A stretch of 64,000 bases of DNA from Altererythrobacter sp. C41 (GTDB lineage Bacteria > Pseudomonadota > Alphaproteobacteria > Sphingomonadales > Sphingomonadaceae): the NCBI RefSeq assembly GCF_016803135.1, contig NZ_JAEVFE010000003.1, positions 124,001-188,000 on the forward strand. Direction: 5' to 3'. The notes below the pieces were generated by a model, which worked only from the letters and a program-made list of their open reading frames with translations, ran no database searches and was not told the origin of the DNA. The translations under genes and the position numbers were made by a program. How positions within the stretch are numbered: the first letter of the stretch is position 1; each line of letters opens with the position of its first letter. Positions 18,140-25,735 of this stretch are shown piece by piece.

Positions 18140-18258
18140 CCCTCTCCCGCAGGTGGGAGGAGGCGGGCAGCGAGGTTGCAACAGCCCACCCCGCTGCGAC
18201 CAGGTTCGCTGCGCTCACCAGGTCTCGCTGCCCCTCCCGCATGCGGGAGGGGAGAGGG
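18140..18258. repeat. Nested palindromic intergenic element
   Basis: The right side holds a perfect 22-bp palindrome (18231-18252, core CCCGCATGCGGG). The left side has the related CTCTCCCGCAGGTGGGAGG. Between them GGGCAGCGAG (18165-18174) is exactly complementary to CTCGCTGCCC (18224-18233). The whole can fold into a branched cruciform. It sits between two minus-strand genes and codes for nothing visible. Confidence 0.75.
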
Positions 18259-18261
18259 TGT

Positions 18262-19272
18262 TCAAACCGACCCGCTGCCCATCGTCACCACGAGCTTGCC
18301 GACCGCCTGCCGGTTCTCCAGCCTGGCGATCGCCTCGCCGCCGCGTTCGAGCGGGAACGTCTCGGAGATCAGCGGATCGATCCTGCCCGCCTTCAGCAGG
18401 CCGAACAGCTCGTCCACCTGGGCGCGGAACCGCTCGGGCTCGCGTGCAGTGAAGGCGCCCCAGAACACGCCGCAGATGTCGCACGACTTCAGCAGCGTGA
18501 GGTTGAGCGGCATCCTGGCGATACCCGCGGGAAAGCCGACCACCAGGAAGCGCCCCTCCCACGCGATAGCGCGCAGGGCCGGCTCCGAATACTGCCCGCC
18601 GACGACGTCGTAGACGATGTTCGCGCCTTCGGGCCCGCAGGCGGCCTTGAAGGCGTTCGCCAGTTCCTTGCTGGCAGCCTTGTCCATCTCGCCCTTGGGA
18701 TAGACGACCACCTCGTCCGCCCCGGCCTTGCGGGCGACTTCGCCCTTCTCCTCGCTGGAGACGGCGGCGATCACCCGCGCGCCGTAAGCCTTGCCGAGCT
18801 CGACCGCCGAGAGGCCGACGCCCCCCGCCGCGCCGAGCACGAGCAGCACGTCGCCTTCCTTGATATGGCCGCGATCCTTGAGCCCGTGGATCGTCGTGCC
18901 GTAAGTCATCATCAGCGAGGCGGCCTTTTCGAACGGCACCCCTTCGGGCACCGCGAACATGCGCGCCGCGGGCACCGCGACTTTCTCCGCCAGTCCGCCG
19001 TTGCCGATCCCGGCAAGCACGCGGTCGCCGACCTGCCAGCCTTCGACGCCTTCGCCGACCGCCTCGATCACCCCCGCGATCTCGCCGCCGGGCGCGTAGG
19101 GCCGCTCCGGCTTGAACTGATAGAGATCGCGGATCATCAGCGTGTCGGGAAAGTTGATCGCGCAGGCCTTCACGTCGACCAGCACCTGCCCCTTGGCCGG
19201 CTGCGGCACCTCGACTTCGTCCAGCGTGAGCGTGTCGGGTCCGCCGACGGCGTGAGTGCGCAATGCTTTCAT
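18262..19272 (-). CDS. Quinone oxidoreductase-like MDR dehydrogenase
   Basis: A 336-residue zinc-independent member of the medium-chain dehydrogenase/reductase superfamily. The N-terminal GroES-like domain includes YAPGGEIAGVIEAVGEGV. The Rossmann domain has LGAAGGVG at 146-153, the AXXGXXG-type NADPH motif of QOR proteins. No catalytic zinc Cys/His set is seen. It likely reduces quinones or activated alkenes with NADPH; the substrate is unknown. Its stop abuts the palindromic element and its start faces the non-coding 19273-19665 gap. Confidence 0.87.
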   Translation of the reverse strand: MKALRTHAVGGPDTLTLDEVEVPQPAKGQVLVDVKACAINFPDTLMIRDLYQFKPERPYAPGGEIAGVIEAVGEGVEGWQVGDRVLAGIGNGGLAEKVAVPAARMFAVPEGVPFEKAASLMMTYGTTIHGLKDRGHIKEGDVLLVLGAAGGVGLSAVELGKAYGARVIAAVSSEEKGEVARKAGADEVVVYPKGEMDKAASKELANAFKAACGPEGANIVYDVVGGQYSEPALRAIAWEGRFLVVGFPAGIARMPLNLTLLKSCDICGVFWGAFTAREPERFRAQVDELFGLLKAGRIDPLISETFPLERGGEAIARLENRQAVGKLVVTMGSGSV

Positions 19273-19370
19273 GATTGGGCTTTCATATGACGATCGTGGG
19301 ATTTGCGAGCTGCCCCGGTTGGGGGCGAGCGGTCGTGCCGGTTCCCGGCGATGGAATGTTCGCGCCGAGC

Positions 19371-19574
19371 GCGCAGAGATCGCGGAGGAAGCAGGGCTGG
19401 TTCTCGCAGAGGCGCGGAGACGCAGAGATGGCGTGCCGGCCGCGAAGCGGTCCTTCGTGTTTCGACGTTGAAGCGTGGTGCGCCGACGAGGTGGGCAAGG
19501 GGCCCGTCGGCCCGAACCTTCTCTCCGCGTCTCCGCGTGAATCCCAACCTCTGCCCGCTTTGCGATCTCTGCGC
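19371..19574. repeat. ~200-bp nested inverted-repeat element
   Basis: The 393-base gap between the MDR gene and leuD has no convincing gene. It contains GCGCAGAGATCGC (19371-19383) exactly complementary to 19562-19574, and inside it CGCGGAGACGC (19413-19423) exactly complementary to 19527-19537. The ordered, nested arms show a single folded element rather than chance. A central ~100 bases separates the arms. It could be a non-autonomous repeat or a structured RNA; no transposase or target duplication was recognised. Confidence 0.7.
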
Positions 19575-19665
19575 GAATCCCCGAAAAGGCGTCGCCGAAC
19601 GCGCGACACCGGCCTGCCGCCCGGCGTGTTCGCGAACGACGCGCCTGCCTTTCACAAGGCGGCCT

Positions 19666-20268
19666 TCATGCGGCTTTTTCCCGAGGAGCGGCGAGCCAGG
19701 GCAGGTCCTGCGCCTGGCGCTGTTCGTAATCCGCAATCGCCGCGTCGCGGGTCAGCGTGAGGCCGACTTCGTCGAGCCCTTCCAGCAGGCAGTGCTTGCG
19801 GAAGGGATCGATCTCGAATGTGAAGCGGTCCTGGAAGGGCGTGGTGACGGTCTGGTGCTCGAGATCGATCGAAACCGGGTGTTCGCGCGCCACTTCGAGC
19901 AGGCGGTCGATCTGATCCTGCGGCAGGGCCACGGTCAGGATGCCGTTCTTGAACGCGTTGCCGCTGAAGATGTCGGAGAAGCTGGGCGCGATGACCGCGC
20001 GAATGCCGAGGTCGAGGATCGCCCAGGCGGCGTGCTCGCGGCTCGACCCGCAGCCGAAGTTGTCGCCCGCGATCAGGATCGGGGCGCCGGCGAACTCCGG
20101 ATCGTCGAACACGTTGCCGGGCTGCGCCCGCACCGCCTCGAACGCGCCGCGCCCAAGGCCCTCGCGGGTCATCGTCTTGAGCCAGTGCGCCGGAATGATC
20201 ACGTCGGTGTCGACGTTCTTGGCGCCGAACGGGATCGCGCGCCCCTCTATGGTCGAGACCGGCTCCAT
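19666..20268 (-). CDS. leuD: 3-isopropylmalate dehydratase small subunit
   Basis: A 200-residue LeuD, the swivelling small subunit of the isomerase that converts 2- to 3-isopropylmalate in leucine synthesis. Conserved stretches are [31 protein letters not shown] and [18 protein letters not shown]. The ATG at 20268 overlaps the stop of the small upstream ORF (TGATG); an in-frame TTG precedes it. The partner leuC is not in the window on this side, which is unusual because leuC and leuD are normally adjacent. Confidence 0.95.
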   Translation of the reverse strand: MEPVSTIEGRAIPFGAKNVDTDVIIPAHWLKTMTREGLGRGAFEAVRAQPGNVFDDPEFAGAPILIAGDNFGCGSSREHAAWAILDLGIRAVIAPSFSDIFSGNAFKNGILTVALPQDQIDRLLEVAREHPVSIDLEHQTVTTPFQDRFTFEIDPFRKHCLLEGLDEVGLTLTRDAAIADYEQRQAQDLPWLAAPREKAA

Positions 20269-20438
20269 CAATCGGTCTCCGGCTTTTCGCCGGACGGGAT
20301 CGGGCCGGGCTGGGTCGGCGCGTTCTTCGGCTTGCGCTTGGAGGCGTAGAGCATGGCGGCGGCAATGGCCGCCGATCCGATCGCGGCGCCCGCCAGAGCG
20401 GCCTTTCCGCCGAGCGAACTGGGGAGTTTCTTGGTCAT
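20268..20438 (-). CDS. Small single-helix protein coupled to leuD
   Basis: A 56-residue [23 protein letters not shown] then an Ala/Ile-rich helix (~11-31), a Lys/Arg cluster (SKRKPK) and a Pro-rich tail. One membrane segment with positive-inside flanks is likely. Its TGA shares one base with the leuD ATG, suggesting translational coupling. No family recognised and no strong Shine-Dalgarno seen. Confidence 0.55.
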   Translation of the reverse strand: MTKKLPSSLGGKAALAGAAIGSAAIAAAMLYASKRKPKNAPTQPGPIPSGEKPETD

Positions 20439-20477
20439 CGGGCTTTCATGCGAGGCCCGCGGATTCTTGGCAAGGGG

Positions 20478-20972
20478 TCAGGCGAGGAAATCGGCTAGAC
20501 GCGCCCAAAGGCGCTCTTTCTCGGCCAGCGGCATGGCGGCGTAGGCGGGAGACGAAGACGGCAGGTCGATCAATGCCAGATCGCTGCCGGCAAGCTGCGG
20601 CCGCCCGATCGCGGCGCTCTTGCGGCCGTTGAAGGCGACCGCGCGCAAGCCGGACAGGGTGGCGACGAACTCGGCGAGCGGCGCATGCTCGGCCTCGCGG
20701 ATCGCGGCGTCGCCGCTGCCGAGCCGGTGCGCAGAGGCGACCGTGTCCCACAACGCGATCCGGTGCGCCTTGAGCGCTTCGAGCCGGTCGTCGTAGTCGA
20801 GCCCTGCGAGGTCCACGCCGATCGCGCGGCCGACGAGGTGCCAGAACCGGTTCTGCGGATGCGCATAATACCGCCGCGCGGCGAGCGAGGCCTCGCCCGG
20901 CAGGCTGCCGAGGATCAGCACCCGCGCGTCGGGCGCGGCGACTGCGGCGAAGGCGGACTTGCGCGCGGTCAG
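20478..20972 (-). CDS. DNA-deoxyinosine (hypoxanthine) glycosylase, UDG superfamily
   Basis: A ~164-residue member of uracil-DNA-glycosylase family 6, which removes hypoxanthine from DNA. It shows the family motif LGSLPGEASLAARRYYAHPQ followed by NRFWHLVG, a later AVAFNGRKSA, and LPSSSPAYA near the C-terminus. No ATG, GTG or TTG exists near the expected start. The best candidate is a CTG at 20972 that overlaps the stop of the upstream gene (CTGA), giving MTARKSAF and the normal family length. The frame stays open far upstream but is not family-like there. Confidence 0.8.
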   Translation of the reverse strand: MTARKSAFAAVAAPDARVLILGSLPGEASLAARRYYAHPQNRFWHLVGRAIGVDLAGLDYDDRLEALKAHRIALWDTVASAHRLGSGDAAIREAEHAPLAEFVATLSGLRAVAFNGRKSAAIGRPQLAGSDLALIDLPSSSPAYAAMPLAEKERLWARLADFLA

Positions 20973-21790
20973 CGGGCAGCCTCTGGAAAGGTCGGCAGCC
21001 TGGCGACGTCGGCCGGCTCGTGCTGGATGACGACTTTCGCGCCGAGGTTCTGCGCCATCTTCTTGAAGCGGTCGAACGAGGCGAGCGTGTCGGCGCGGTC
21101 GGTATTGAACGTGGGCACCCCTTCGCGCTCGTAGTTCTCGGTGAAATGGGCAAGGTCGCCGGTCAGCAGCACCGGCCCGGTCCGAGGCAGGCGGACGAGC
21201 AGCGCGTGGTGTCCGGGCGTGTGGCCGGGCATGTCGAGGATCACCACGCTGCGGTCGCCGAACACGTCCTTGTCGCCGGCGAATGTCTCGACCTTCGCCT
21301 TGCCGGCGATCCAGGCCGGAAAATCCGCGGGGTTGGCGTTGCCGAGCGGCGGATCGTGCGTGATCGCCTGCCAGTCCTCCTCGCCGATCAGCAGGGTGGC
21401 CTGTGGGAAGGCCTTGGCCTGACCCGTGTGGTCGTAGTGGTAGTGGCTCACGCCGACGAACTCGATATCGGCCGGCGTCACGCCGAGCTGCGCCAGTTGC
21501 TCGACCAGAGTCCGGTCGAGCAGGAAGCCGCCATCCGGATCGCCGCTGGTGGCCGGGTCGATGCCCGTGTCCCAGATCATCAGCCGCTCGTCGTGCCGGA
21601 CGAGGTAGCACGATCCGACGATCGCCTTCTTCAGATCGGCCGCGCCGCCGGTGTCGTCGAACGCGCCCAGCGGCCAGGGCTCGATCGCCCGCCCGCAATC
21701 GAGCCGGGTGAGGCTCAGGTCGGGTGCCTGCTCCGCCGCGCTTGCCGCCATGGGCGCGCAGGCGAGCGCAATCGCCAGAAGTCGTTTCAT
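20969..21790 (-). CDS. Secreted metallo-beta-lactamase-fold hydrolase (AHL-lactonase-like)
   Basis: A 273-residue protein with a signal peptide (MKRLLAIALACAPMAASAAE), starting at ATG 21790. The metal site is HYHYDH at 116-121, with later DMPGHTPGHH and LLTGDLAHF. Its order of motifs (YLVRHDERLMIWDTG; FVGVSHYHYDHTG) resembles N-acyl-homoserine-lactonase-type proteins, but the secreted location is not typical for quorum quenching and the substrate is open. It is followed with a 4-base overlap by the DNA glycosylase gene. Confidence 0.85.
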   Translation of the reverse strand: MKRLLAIALACAPMAASAAEQAPDLSLTRLDCGRAIEPWPLGAFDDTGGAADLKKAIVGSCYLVRHDERLMIWDTGIDPATSGDPDGGFLLDRTLVEQLAQLGVTPADIEFVGVSHYHYDHTGQAKAFPQATLLIGEEDWQAITHDPPLGNANPADFPAWIAGKAKVETFAGDKDVFGDRSVVILDMPGHTPGHHALLVRLPRTGPVLLTGDLAHFTENYEREGVPTFNTDRADTLASFDRFKKMAQNLGAKVVIQHEPADVARLPTFPEAAR

Positions 21791-21845
21791 CGCCTCGTTC
21801 CTCCCCGCGCGGTTGTGCGGCGCGCGAGGCGCAGAGGTCAAGCGG

Positions 21846-22250
21846 TCAGAAGGCCTTGCCGTCGCCGATGTGGCCGGTGCCCGTCTCTATGAACTCGTCA
21901 TCCTCGTCGAACACGCAGCGGCCGTCCCGGTAGCTCACCCCGACGCCGTCGATTTCGTCCTGCGCGAACAACCGGGTGTTGACGCCGATGCGGTCCAGGG
22001 GGTGCGCGCCGCTGGCGGTATAGTGCGTGGTCGCGCCGCAGCGTGGGCAGAAATGGAGCACGAGCCAAGGGTCGTCGAGGTCCTCGCGCGAATACCCCGC
22101 GACCTCGCCATCGACCTTCACCTCGGCCGGATCGAAATAACCCCAGGCTGCGCCGGAACTGCGGCACAGGCGGCAGTTGCAGAGGTGGATGTAATCGGGG
22201 CTGCGCGGCAACGCGAGGGTGACGCGCCCGCAGAGGCAGCTCCCCTTCAT
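21846..22250 (-). CDS. GFA family (DUF636) zinc protein
   Basis: A 134-residue protein with the GFA zinc ligands CLCG (near residue 5), CNCRLC (~25-30) and CPRCGA (~68). The family was named for glutathione-dependent formaldehyde activation, but most members, including this one, have no proven activity. The ATG at 22250 directly follows an in-frame GTG. Confidence 0.85.
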   Translation of the reverse strand: MKGSCLCGRVTLALPRSPDYIHLCNCRLCRSSGAAWGYFDPAEVKVDGEVAGYSREDLDDPWLVLHFCPRCGATTHYTASGAHPLDRIGVNTRLFAQDEIDGVGVSYRDGRCVFDEDDEFIETGTGHIGDGKAF

Positions 22251-22399
22251 CACGCGCGCTCTCGCCCGCCAGCGAGATCGGTGATGAGCTTAGCCGCTTC
22301 CTTCGTCGAAACGGGGGCAATCATCGGGATCGACTTGATAGCCATGCTCCTCTTGCTCGCCGTCGCGCCATAGCCGGCGCCATACCCGCCCCGATTCAT
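22250..22399 (-). CDS. Possible 49-residue ORF ahead of the GFA gene
   Basis: MNRGGYGAGYGATASKRSMA and then a helical KEAAKLITDLAGG segment; its TGA shares one base with the ATG of the GFA gene. An internal ATG would give a 31-residue form. No clear ribosome-binding site at a good distance, so this is tentative. Confidence 0.3.
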   Translation of the reverse strand: MNRGGYGAGYGATASKRSMAIKSIPMIAPVSTKEAAKLITDLAGGRERA

Positions 22400-22445
22400 C
22401 GTCTCAGGGAAGCGAGAATGACGCGTCCTCGCCGGCGGTATGGGC

Positions 22446-22685
22446 TTACAGATCCACCCCGCTGGCGATGGCTTCGAGTTTGCGGATGCGTTCCTTGAGG
22501 TCGGCGATTTCGATGCGGGCGGCGCCGATCGGCGCGCCACCTTCGATCTCTCGCTGAGGATGGGCGCCGCGCTCGAGCTCGCGTTCCTTGAGCGCCAGCC
22601 AGCCCTGCCAGCCGCGCAGCGCGGCGAGGGCGATGATGCCTATTGCGACGAGCGCTGCGGCGGCGATGATGATCTGGTCGCTCAT
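22446..22685 (-). CDS. Small PspB-like membrane protein, last in the psp cluster
   Basis: A 79-residue protein. The second ATG (22685, MSDQIIIAAAALVAIG) sits 8 bases after AAGGAG and is preferred over the one at 22691. One N-terminal transmembrane helix (~4-26) is followed by a charged helix ending DLKERIRKLEAIASG, a reduced version of the zipper-like motif shared by the upstream genes. Its role is presumably in membrane-stress sensing with PspA; function unproven. Confidence 0.7.
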   Translation of the reverse strand: MSDQIIIAAAALVAIGIIALAALRGWQGWLALKERELERGAHPQREIEGGAPIGAARIEIADLKERIRKLEAIASGVDL

Positions 22686-22726
22686 GTGCATTGCTCCTTC
22701 CCGTTCGAATCCTCTCGTGCCGGTCC

Positions 22727-22981
22727 TTACTTGTCGCGCAGCCGCTCGATCTCGTCGGCGATCGCCTTGGCCTCGCGCCCGTCGACGGTGATCTGTTCAA
22801 GGACCTTCACTCGCTCGCGCAGTTCCTCCAGCTCGCGCCGGGTGCCGGGATCGGGCGGGGGCGCGGCGAGGTCGGTCCCGGGTTCGCCGTGCCGGCGCCT
22901 GCGGTGGGCCTGGCGCGAAGTGACGATCTGCACGAAGCCCCAGATGGCGACGATCACGACCAGAGCGGTCCAGAAGCTCAT
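22727..22981 (-). CDS. PspB-like membrane/coiled-coil protein (84 aa)
   Basis: Starts at ATG 22981, overlapping the stop of the upstream gene (ATGA). Transmembrane helix ~3-21 (FWTALVVIVAIWGFVQIV), a basic patch (RRRRHG), a Pro-rich spacer, then a coiled coil containing RVKVLEQITVDG and IADEIERLRDK. E. coli PspB has the same plan: one helix plus RIQALESIL. I infer a paralogue of PspB. Confidence 0.75.
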   Translation of the reverse strand: MSFWTALVVIVAIWGFVQIVTSRQAHRRRRHGEPGTDLAAPPPDPGTRRELEELRERVKVLEQITVDGREAKAIADEIERLRDK

Positions 22982-23265
22982 TGCAGTTTCTCCCCGATAT
23001 CCGGCTGGTCGCGCAGGTCCTCGATCTCCATCGCGAGATCGGCGCCGCGGTCGGTCGCGATCCGCTCGAGCACGCGGACGCGCTGCTCCAGCTTCTCGGC
23101 CCGGGTCGCATATTGCGCGGCCTGTTCGGCGGTCTTGTTCGCCATCAGCTCCATGTGCCGTTCCTTGTGGCGCAGCCAGCGGTGCAGCATGTCGTTGCCG
23201 ATCCCGAGGACCACCGCCGTGATCACGACCACGAAGATGAGGATGGCGATGAGCTGGGCGGACAT
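22978..23265 (-). CDS. PspB-like membrane/coiled-coil protein (95 aa)
   Basis: One transmembrane helix (IAILIFVVVITAVVLGIG), then KTAEQAAQYATRAEKLEQR and the signature RVRVLERIATDRG with IEDLRDQ. The phrase TAEQAAQY is also present in the 101-residue neighbour at 23621-23926, evidence of tandem duplication. The ATG overlaps the upstream stop by one base. Confidence 0.78.
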   Translation of the reverse strand: MSAQLIAILIFVVVITAVVLGIGNDMLHRWLRHKERHMELMANKTAEQAAQYATRAEKLEQRVRVLERIATDRGADLAMEIEDLRDQPDIGEKLQ

Positions 23266-23621
23266 CAGTTGACGCCTTCCTTGTCGGCGGGACGGATGTC
23301 GTGCAGCCGGTTGATCTCATGCGTGAGCTGGTAGCCGCTGTCGGTGACGATCCGCTCCACGTTGGCGAGGCGGTCCTTCATCGATCCCATTTCGGCGCGC
23401 AGCTCGGCGTTCTCCTGCGTCAGCAGCTTGATCCGCTCGGCCGCCTGGGCATCGGTGCTCGGCTTGAGCGACTGGCCCCACATACCTTCCAGCGGGTAGC
23501 CGTGCTTAATCCGCAGCCGCGTGGTGTGGATCCATCCGAACACGCTCGCCAGACCCACGGCGGTCGCGCCGGCGATGATCCAGGGCACGTAGGGGAGGAG
23601 TTCGATGCCTTGCACCTGCAT
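23265..23621 (-). CDS. PspB-like membrane/coiled-coil protein (118 aa)
   Basis: The longest of the small set. N-terminal membrane helix (~10-30, VPWIIAGATAVGLASVFGWI), a basic loop, then a long coiled coil (AAERIKLLTQENAELRAEMG) ending in RLANVERIVTDSG and EINRLHD. The ATG at 23621 shares a base with the upstream stop (GTGATG; a GTG at 23624 is the alternative). Confidence 0.75.
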   Translation of the reverse strand: MQVQGIELLPYVPWIIAGATAVGLASVFGWIHTTRLRIKHGYPLEGMWGQSLKPSTDAQAAERIKLLTQENAELRAEMGSMKDRLANVERIVTDSGYQLTHEINRLHDIRPADKEGVN

Positions 23622-23926
23622 CACGCGTTCTCCTTGTTCGGCATGCGCAGCGGCACGCCGGCGTCGCGTTCCTCGACCTCGCGCTTGTCGCGCAGGGCCT
23701 CGATCTGGGTGGCGATGTCGTAGCCGCGGTCGGTGACGATGCGTTCGAGCACCTGGACCCGCTGTTCGAGCTCCGCGACGCGGCTGGAGTACTGCGCGGC
23801 CTGTTCCGCCGTCTGGCTGGCGGTGGCGGCGATGCGCTTCTCCTCCAGCTTGCTGTGCTTCACGATCCAGACGATGCCGAGCACCATCAGGAAGGGCGCC
23901 AGCGGTACGAGAATTCCAAGCTCCAT
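23621..23926 (-). CDS. PspB-like membrane/coiled-coil protein (101 aa)
   Basis: N-terminal membrane helix (LVPLAPFLMVLGIVWIV), then KLEEKRIAATASQTAEQAAQ and the clearest copy of the shared signature, RVQVLERIVTDRG followed by IEALRDK. An AAGGAAGGGG ribosome-binding site precedes the ATG. It follows pspC by 28 bases. Confidence 0.78.
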   Translation of the reverse strand: MELGILVPLAPFLMVLGIVWIVKHSKLEEKRIAATASQTAEQAAQYSSRVAELEQRVQVLERIVTDRGYDIATQIEALRDKREVEERDAGVPLRMPNKENA

Positions 23927-23954
23927 TTCGTTTCCCCTTCCTTGGCGGGTGTTC

Positions 23955-24332
23955 TCAGCGCAGGCGCTCGATCTCGGCGGTCAGGCGCGGGTTGCTGGAG
24001 ACGTAGTAGGTTTCGACTTCGGCCAGGCGGCGGTCGATGTCGCGCATGCGGGCGCGGATCTCGCGGGCGGTGCGCTTCGGGCTCTGCCGCACGCGCTGCC
24101 AGTACTGCTGCTCCTCCCGGTCGACGTAGAGATGCGGCGGCTTCTTGTTCAGCAGCAGGCCGGCGATGAAGTAGAACGGGATGGTGCCGCCGCCCGCCAG
24201 GAACGTCAGCCCGATGAAGCCGAGCCGGACCCAGAGCGCGTTGACCCCGGTGTAGTCCGCGATCCCGGCGCAGACGCCCATCAGCTTGGCGTTCTGCTTG
24301 TCCCGGTAGAGCGTGGTGCGCGAGCTGTTCAC
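23955..24332 (-). CDS. pspC: PspC domain envelope-stress protein
   Basis: A 125-residue protein starting at a GTG that overlaps the pspB stop (TAGTG). The PspC domain (~5-65) has LYRDKQNAKLMGVCAGIADY and the hydrophobic stretch LGFIGLTFLAGGGTIPFYFI. Its C-terminal tail carries RLAEVETYYVSSNPRLTAEI, a PspB-like zipper segment, so it shares the module of its small neighbours. In enterobacteria PspC with PspB relieves PspA inhibition of PspF upon membrane stress. Confidence 0.92.
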   Translation of the reverse strand: MNSSRTTLYRDKQNAKLMGVCAGIADYTGVNALWVRLGFIGLTFLAGGGTIPFYFIAGLLLNKKPPHLYVDREEQQYWQRVRQSPKRTAREIRARMRDIDRRLAEVETYYVSSNPRLTAEIERLR

Positions 24333-24625
24333 TAGTGGGCTCCCTTCTTCTCGGCGAGCAGGCGGTCGAGCTCGCGCAGCTTTTCGTTGTCGACTTCGCG
24401 GTCGTGCATCAGCCGGGCCGGCTTGAACTCGGGGTTGTCCGAGGCGACGAGCCGCTCGACCGTGTCCATCCGCTCGTCGAGCCGCTTGGCGAGGCTGTAG
24501 AGCTCATCGAGCAGCGCTTCATCGTCCGTGGTGATTGTCGCCGAGGTCTTCCACTTGGTAACATAGTGGAGAATGATCCACGGCAGCGCGATAAAGATTG
24601 CGGCAACTACCAGCACTTTGTCCAT
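24332..24625 (-). CDS. pspB: PspB-type envelope-stress membrane protein
   Basis: A 97-residue protein, somewhat longer than E. coli PspB (74). Transmembrane helix at ~3-22 (VLVVAAIFIALPWIILHYVT), then an acidic stretch and a coiled coil with RLDERMDTVERLVASDNPEF, comparable to the PspB signature around RIQALESILDAEHP. It starts 3 bases after the pspA stop and overlaps pspC. Confidence 0.88.
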   Translation of the reverse strand: MDKVLVVAAIFIALPWIILHYVTKWKTSATITTDDEALLDELYSLAKRLDERMDTVERLVASDNPEFKPARLMHDREVDNEKLRELDRLLAEKKGAH

Positions 24626-24628
24626 GGA

Positions 24629-25321
24629 TCAGTCCCCCTTGTTTCCTGCGTCGCCCTTGCCGAGCGCGCGCTTCATGGCTTCCAGTTCGGCATCGACCTT
24701 GTCCGAGTCCTCGAGCGAGGCGATCTCGTCGGCGAGCGAGAGCTGGTTGCTGCCGTCCGACAGCGAGAGCGCGTCGGCGCGCCCTTCGGCATAGTCGACG
24801 CGGCGTTCGAGCTGGTCGAAGCGCGCCAGCGCCTCGTCGGTCCGCTCGGTGCTCATCAGCGTGCGCAGCTTGACGCGGTTCTCGGCGCTTTCGAGGCGCG
24901 CGGCGATCGCCGTCTGGCGGCTGCGGGCTTCGCGCAGGCGCTGCTGCAGCTTGGCGATGTCCTGCTCGTAAGCGCGCAGCGCATCGTCGAGCACGGCGAT
25001 CTCCTGCTTGAGCTGATCGGCCATGTCGGCCGCCTTCTTCTTCTCGACCAGTGCGGCGCGGGCGAGATCCTCGCGATCCTTGCTCAGCGCGAGCTGGGCC
25101 TTTTCCGCCCAGTCGGCCTGGAGCCGGTCGAGCTTGACCGTATGGCGATGCATCTCCTTCTGGTCGGCGATGGTGCGCGCGGCGCTCGCGCGGACCTCGA
25201 CCAGCGTCTCCTCCATCTCGAGGATGATCATGCGGATCATCTTGGCCGGGTCGTCGGCCTTGTCGAGCATGTCGTTGAAGTTCGCGGCGATGATGTCGCG
25301 GGTACGGCTGAAAATTCCCAT
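24629..25321 (-). CDS. pspA: Phage-shock protein A (PspA/Vipp1-like)
   Basis: A 230-residue coiled-coil ESCRT-III-type membrane-remodelling protein and negative regulator of PspF. The ATG at 25321 gives the canonical start MGIFSRTRDIIAANFNDMLD and has GGAG upstream. The frame continues open, with no stop, for 75 codons to a GTG at 25546 that overlaps the stop of the 50-residue gene (GTGA). That leader (MIKPTDLDPFGPERE..., with RLSRLDEEVERLR) could be a translated N-terminal extension or a coupling peptide. Residues ~25-200 are heptad-rich helices; the C-terminus is charged. Confidence 0.95.
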   Translation of the reverse strand: MGIFSRTRDIIAANFNDMLDKADDPAKMIRMIILEMEETLVEVRASAARTIADQKEMHRHTVKLDRLQADWAEKAQLALSKDREDLARAALVEKKKAADMADQLKQEIAVLDDALRAYEQDIAKLQQRLREARSRQTAIAARLESAENRVKLRTLMSTERTDEALARFDQLERRVDYAEGRADALSLSDGSNQLSLADEIASLEDSDKVDAELEAMKRALGKGDAGNKGD

Positions 25322-25542
25322 CAGGGGCACTCCGTTGAAATTGAACTCGCTCGACCAGCCGCTGCCGGCGCGGGCGTGCGACCGGCCCTGCGTGGGGGTG
25401 GGGCTGGTGCGCAGGCGCTCGACTTCCTCGTCGAGGCGCGAGAGGCGGCTATGGGCCGAAGCGCGATCGGCGCGGTGTCCGGCGCCGCGGGACTGGGGGG
25501 GCTCGCGCTCCGGCCCAAACGGGTCGAGATCGGTCGGCTTGA

Positions 25543-25695
25543 TCACGCCAGTTCGACCTGTTCGCAGCCGATCGTCGCGGCCATGGCCGGGGTCGCCTGC
25601 ATCTGGCCGCTCAGCGCCACGAACAGGGCCATCGCGGTAATGCTGGCGAGGGCGGCCTGTCCCAGCTTGGTCTGAAAGAAGCGGCGGTCGTACAT
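25543..25695 (-). CDS. 50-residue small protein, first gene of the psp transcript
   Basis: MYDRRFFQTKLGQAALASIT followed by a hydrophobic helix (MALFVALSGQ) and a C-terminus ending VELA. A strong GGGAGGA Shine-Dalgarno lies 7 bases before the ATG, and the gene starts about 30 bases after the predicted sigma54 transcription start. Its TGA overlaps an in-frame GTG that reads into pspA. It may be exported (possible cleavage near PAMAA). No family known to me; the strong initiation signals make it a real gene. Confidence 0.7.
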   Translation of the reverse strand: MYDRRFFQTKLGQAALASITAMALFVALSGQMQATPAMAATIGCEQVELA

Positions 25696-25735
25696 CGTGT
25701 GGGTCCTCCCGGAACTCGGTTACGGGAACGATTTC

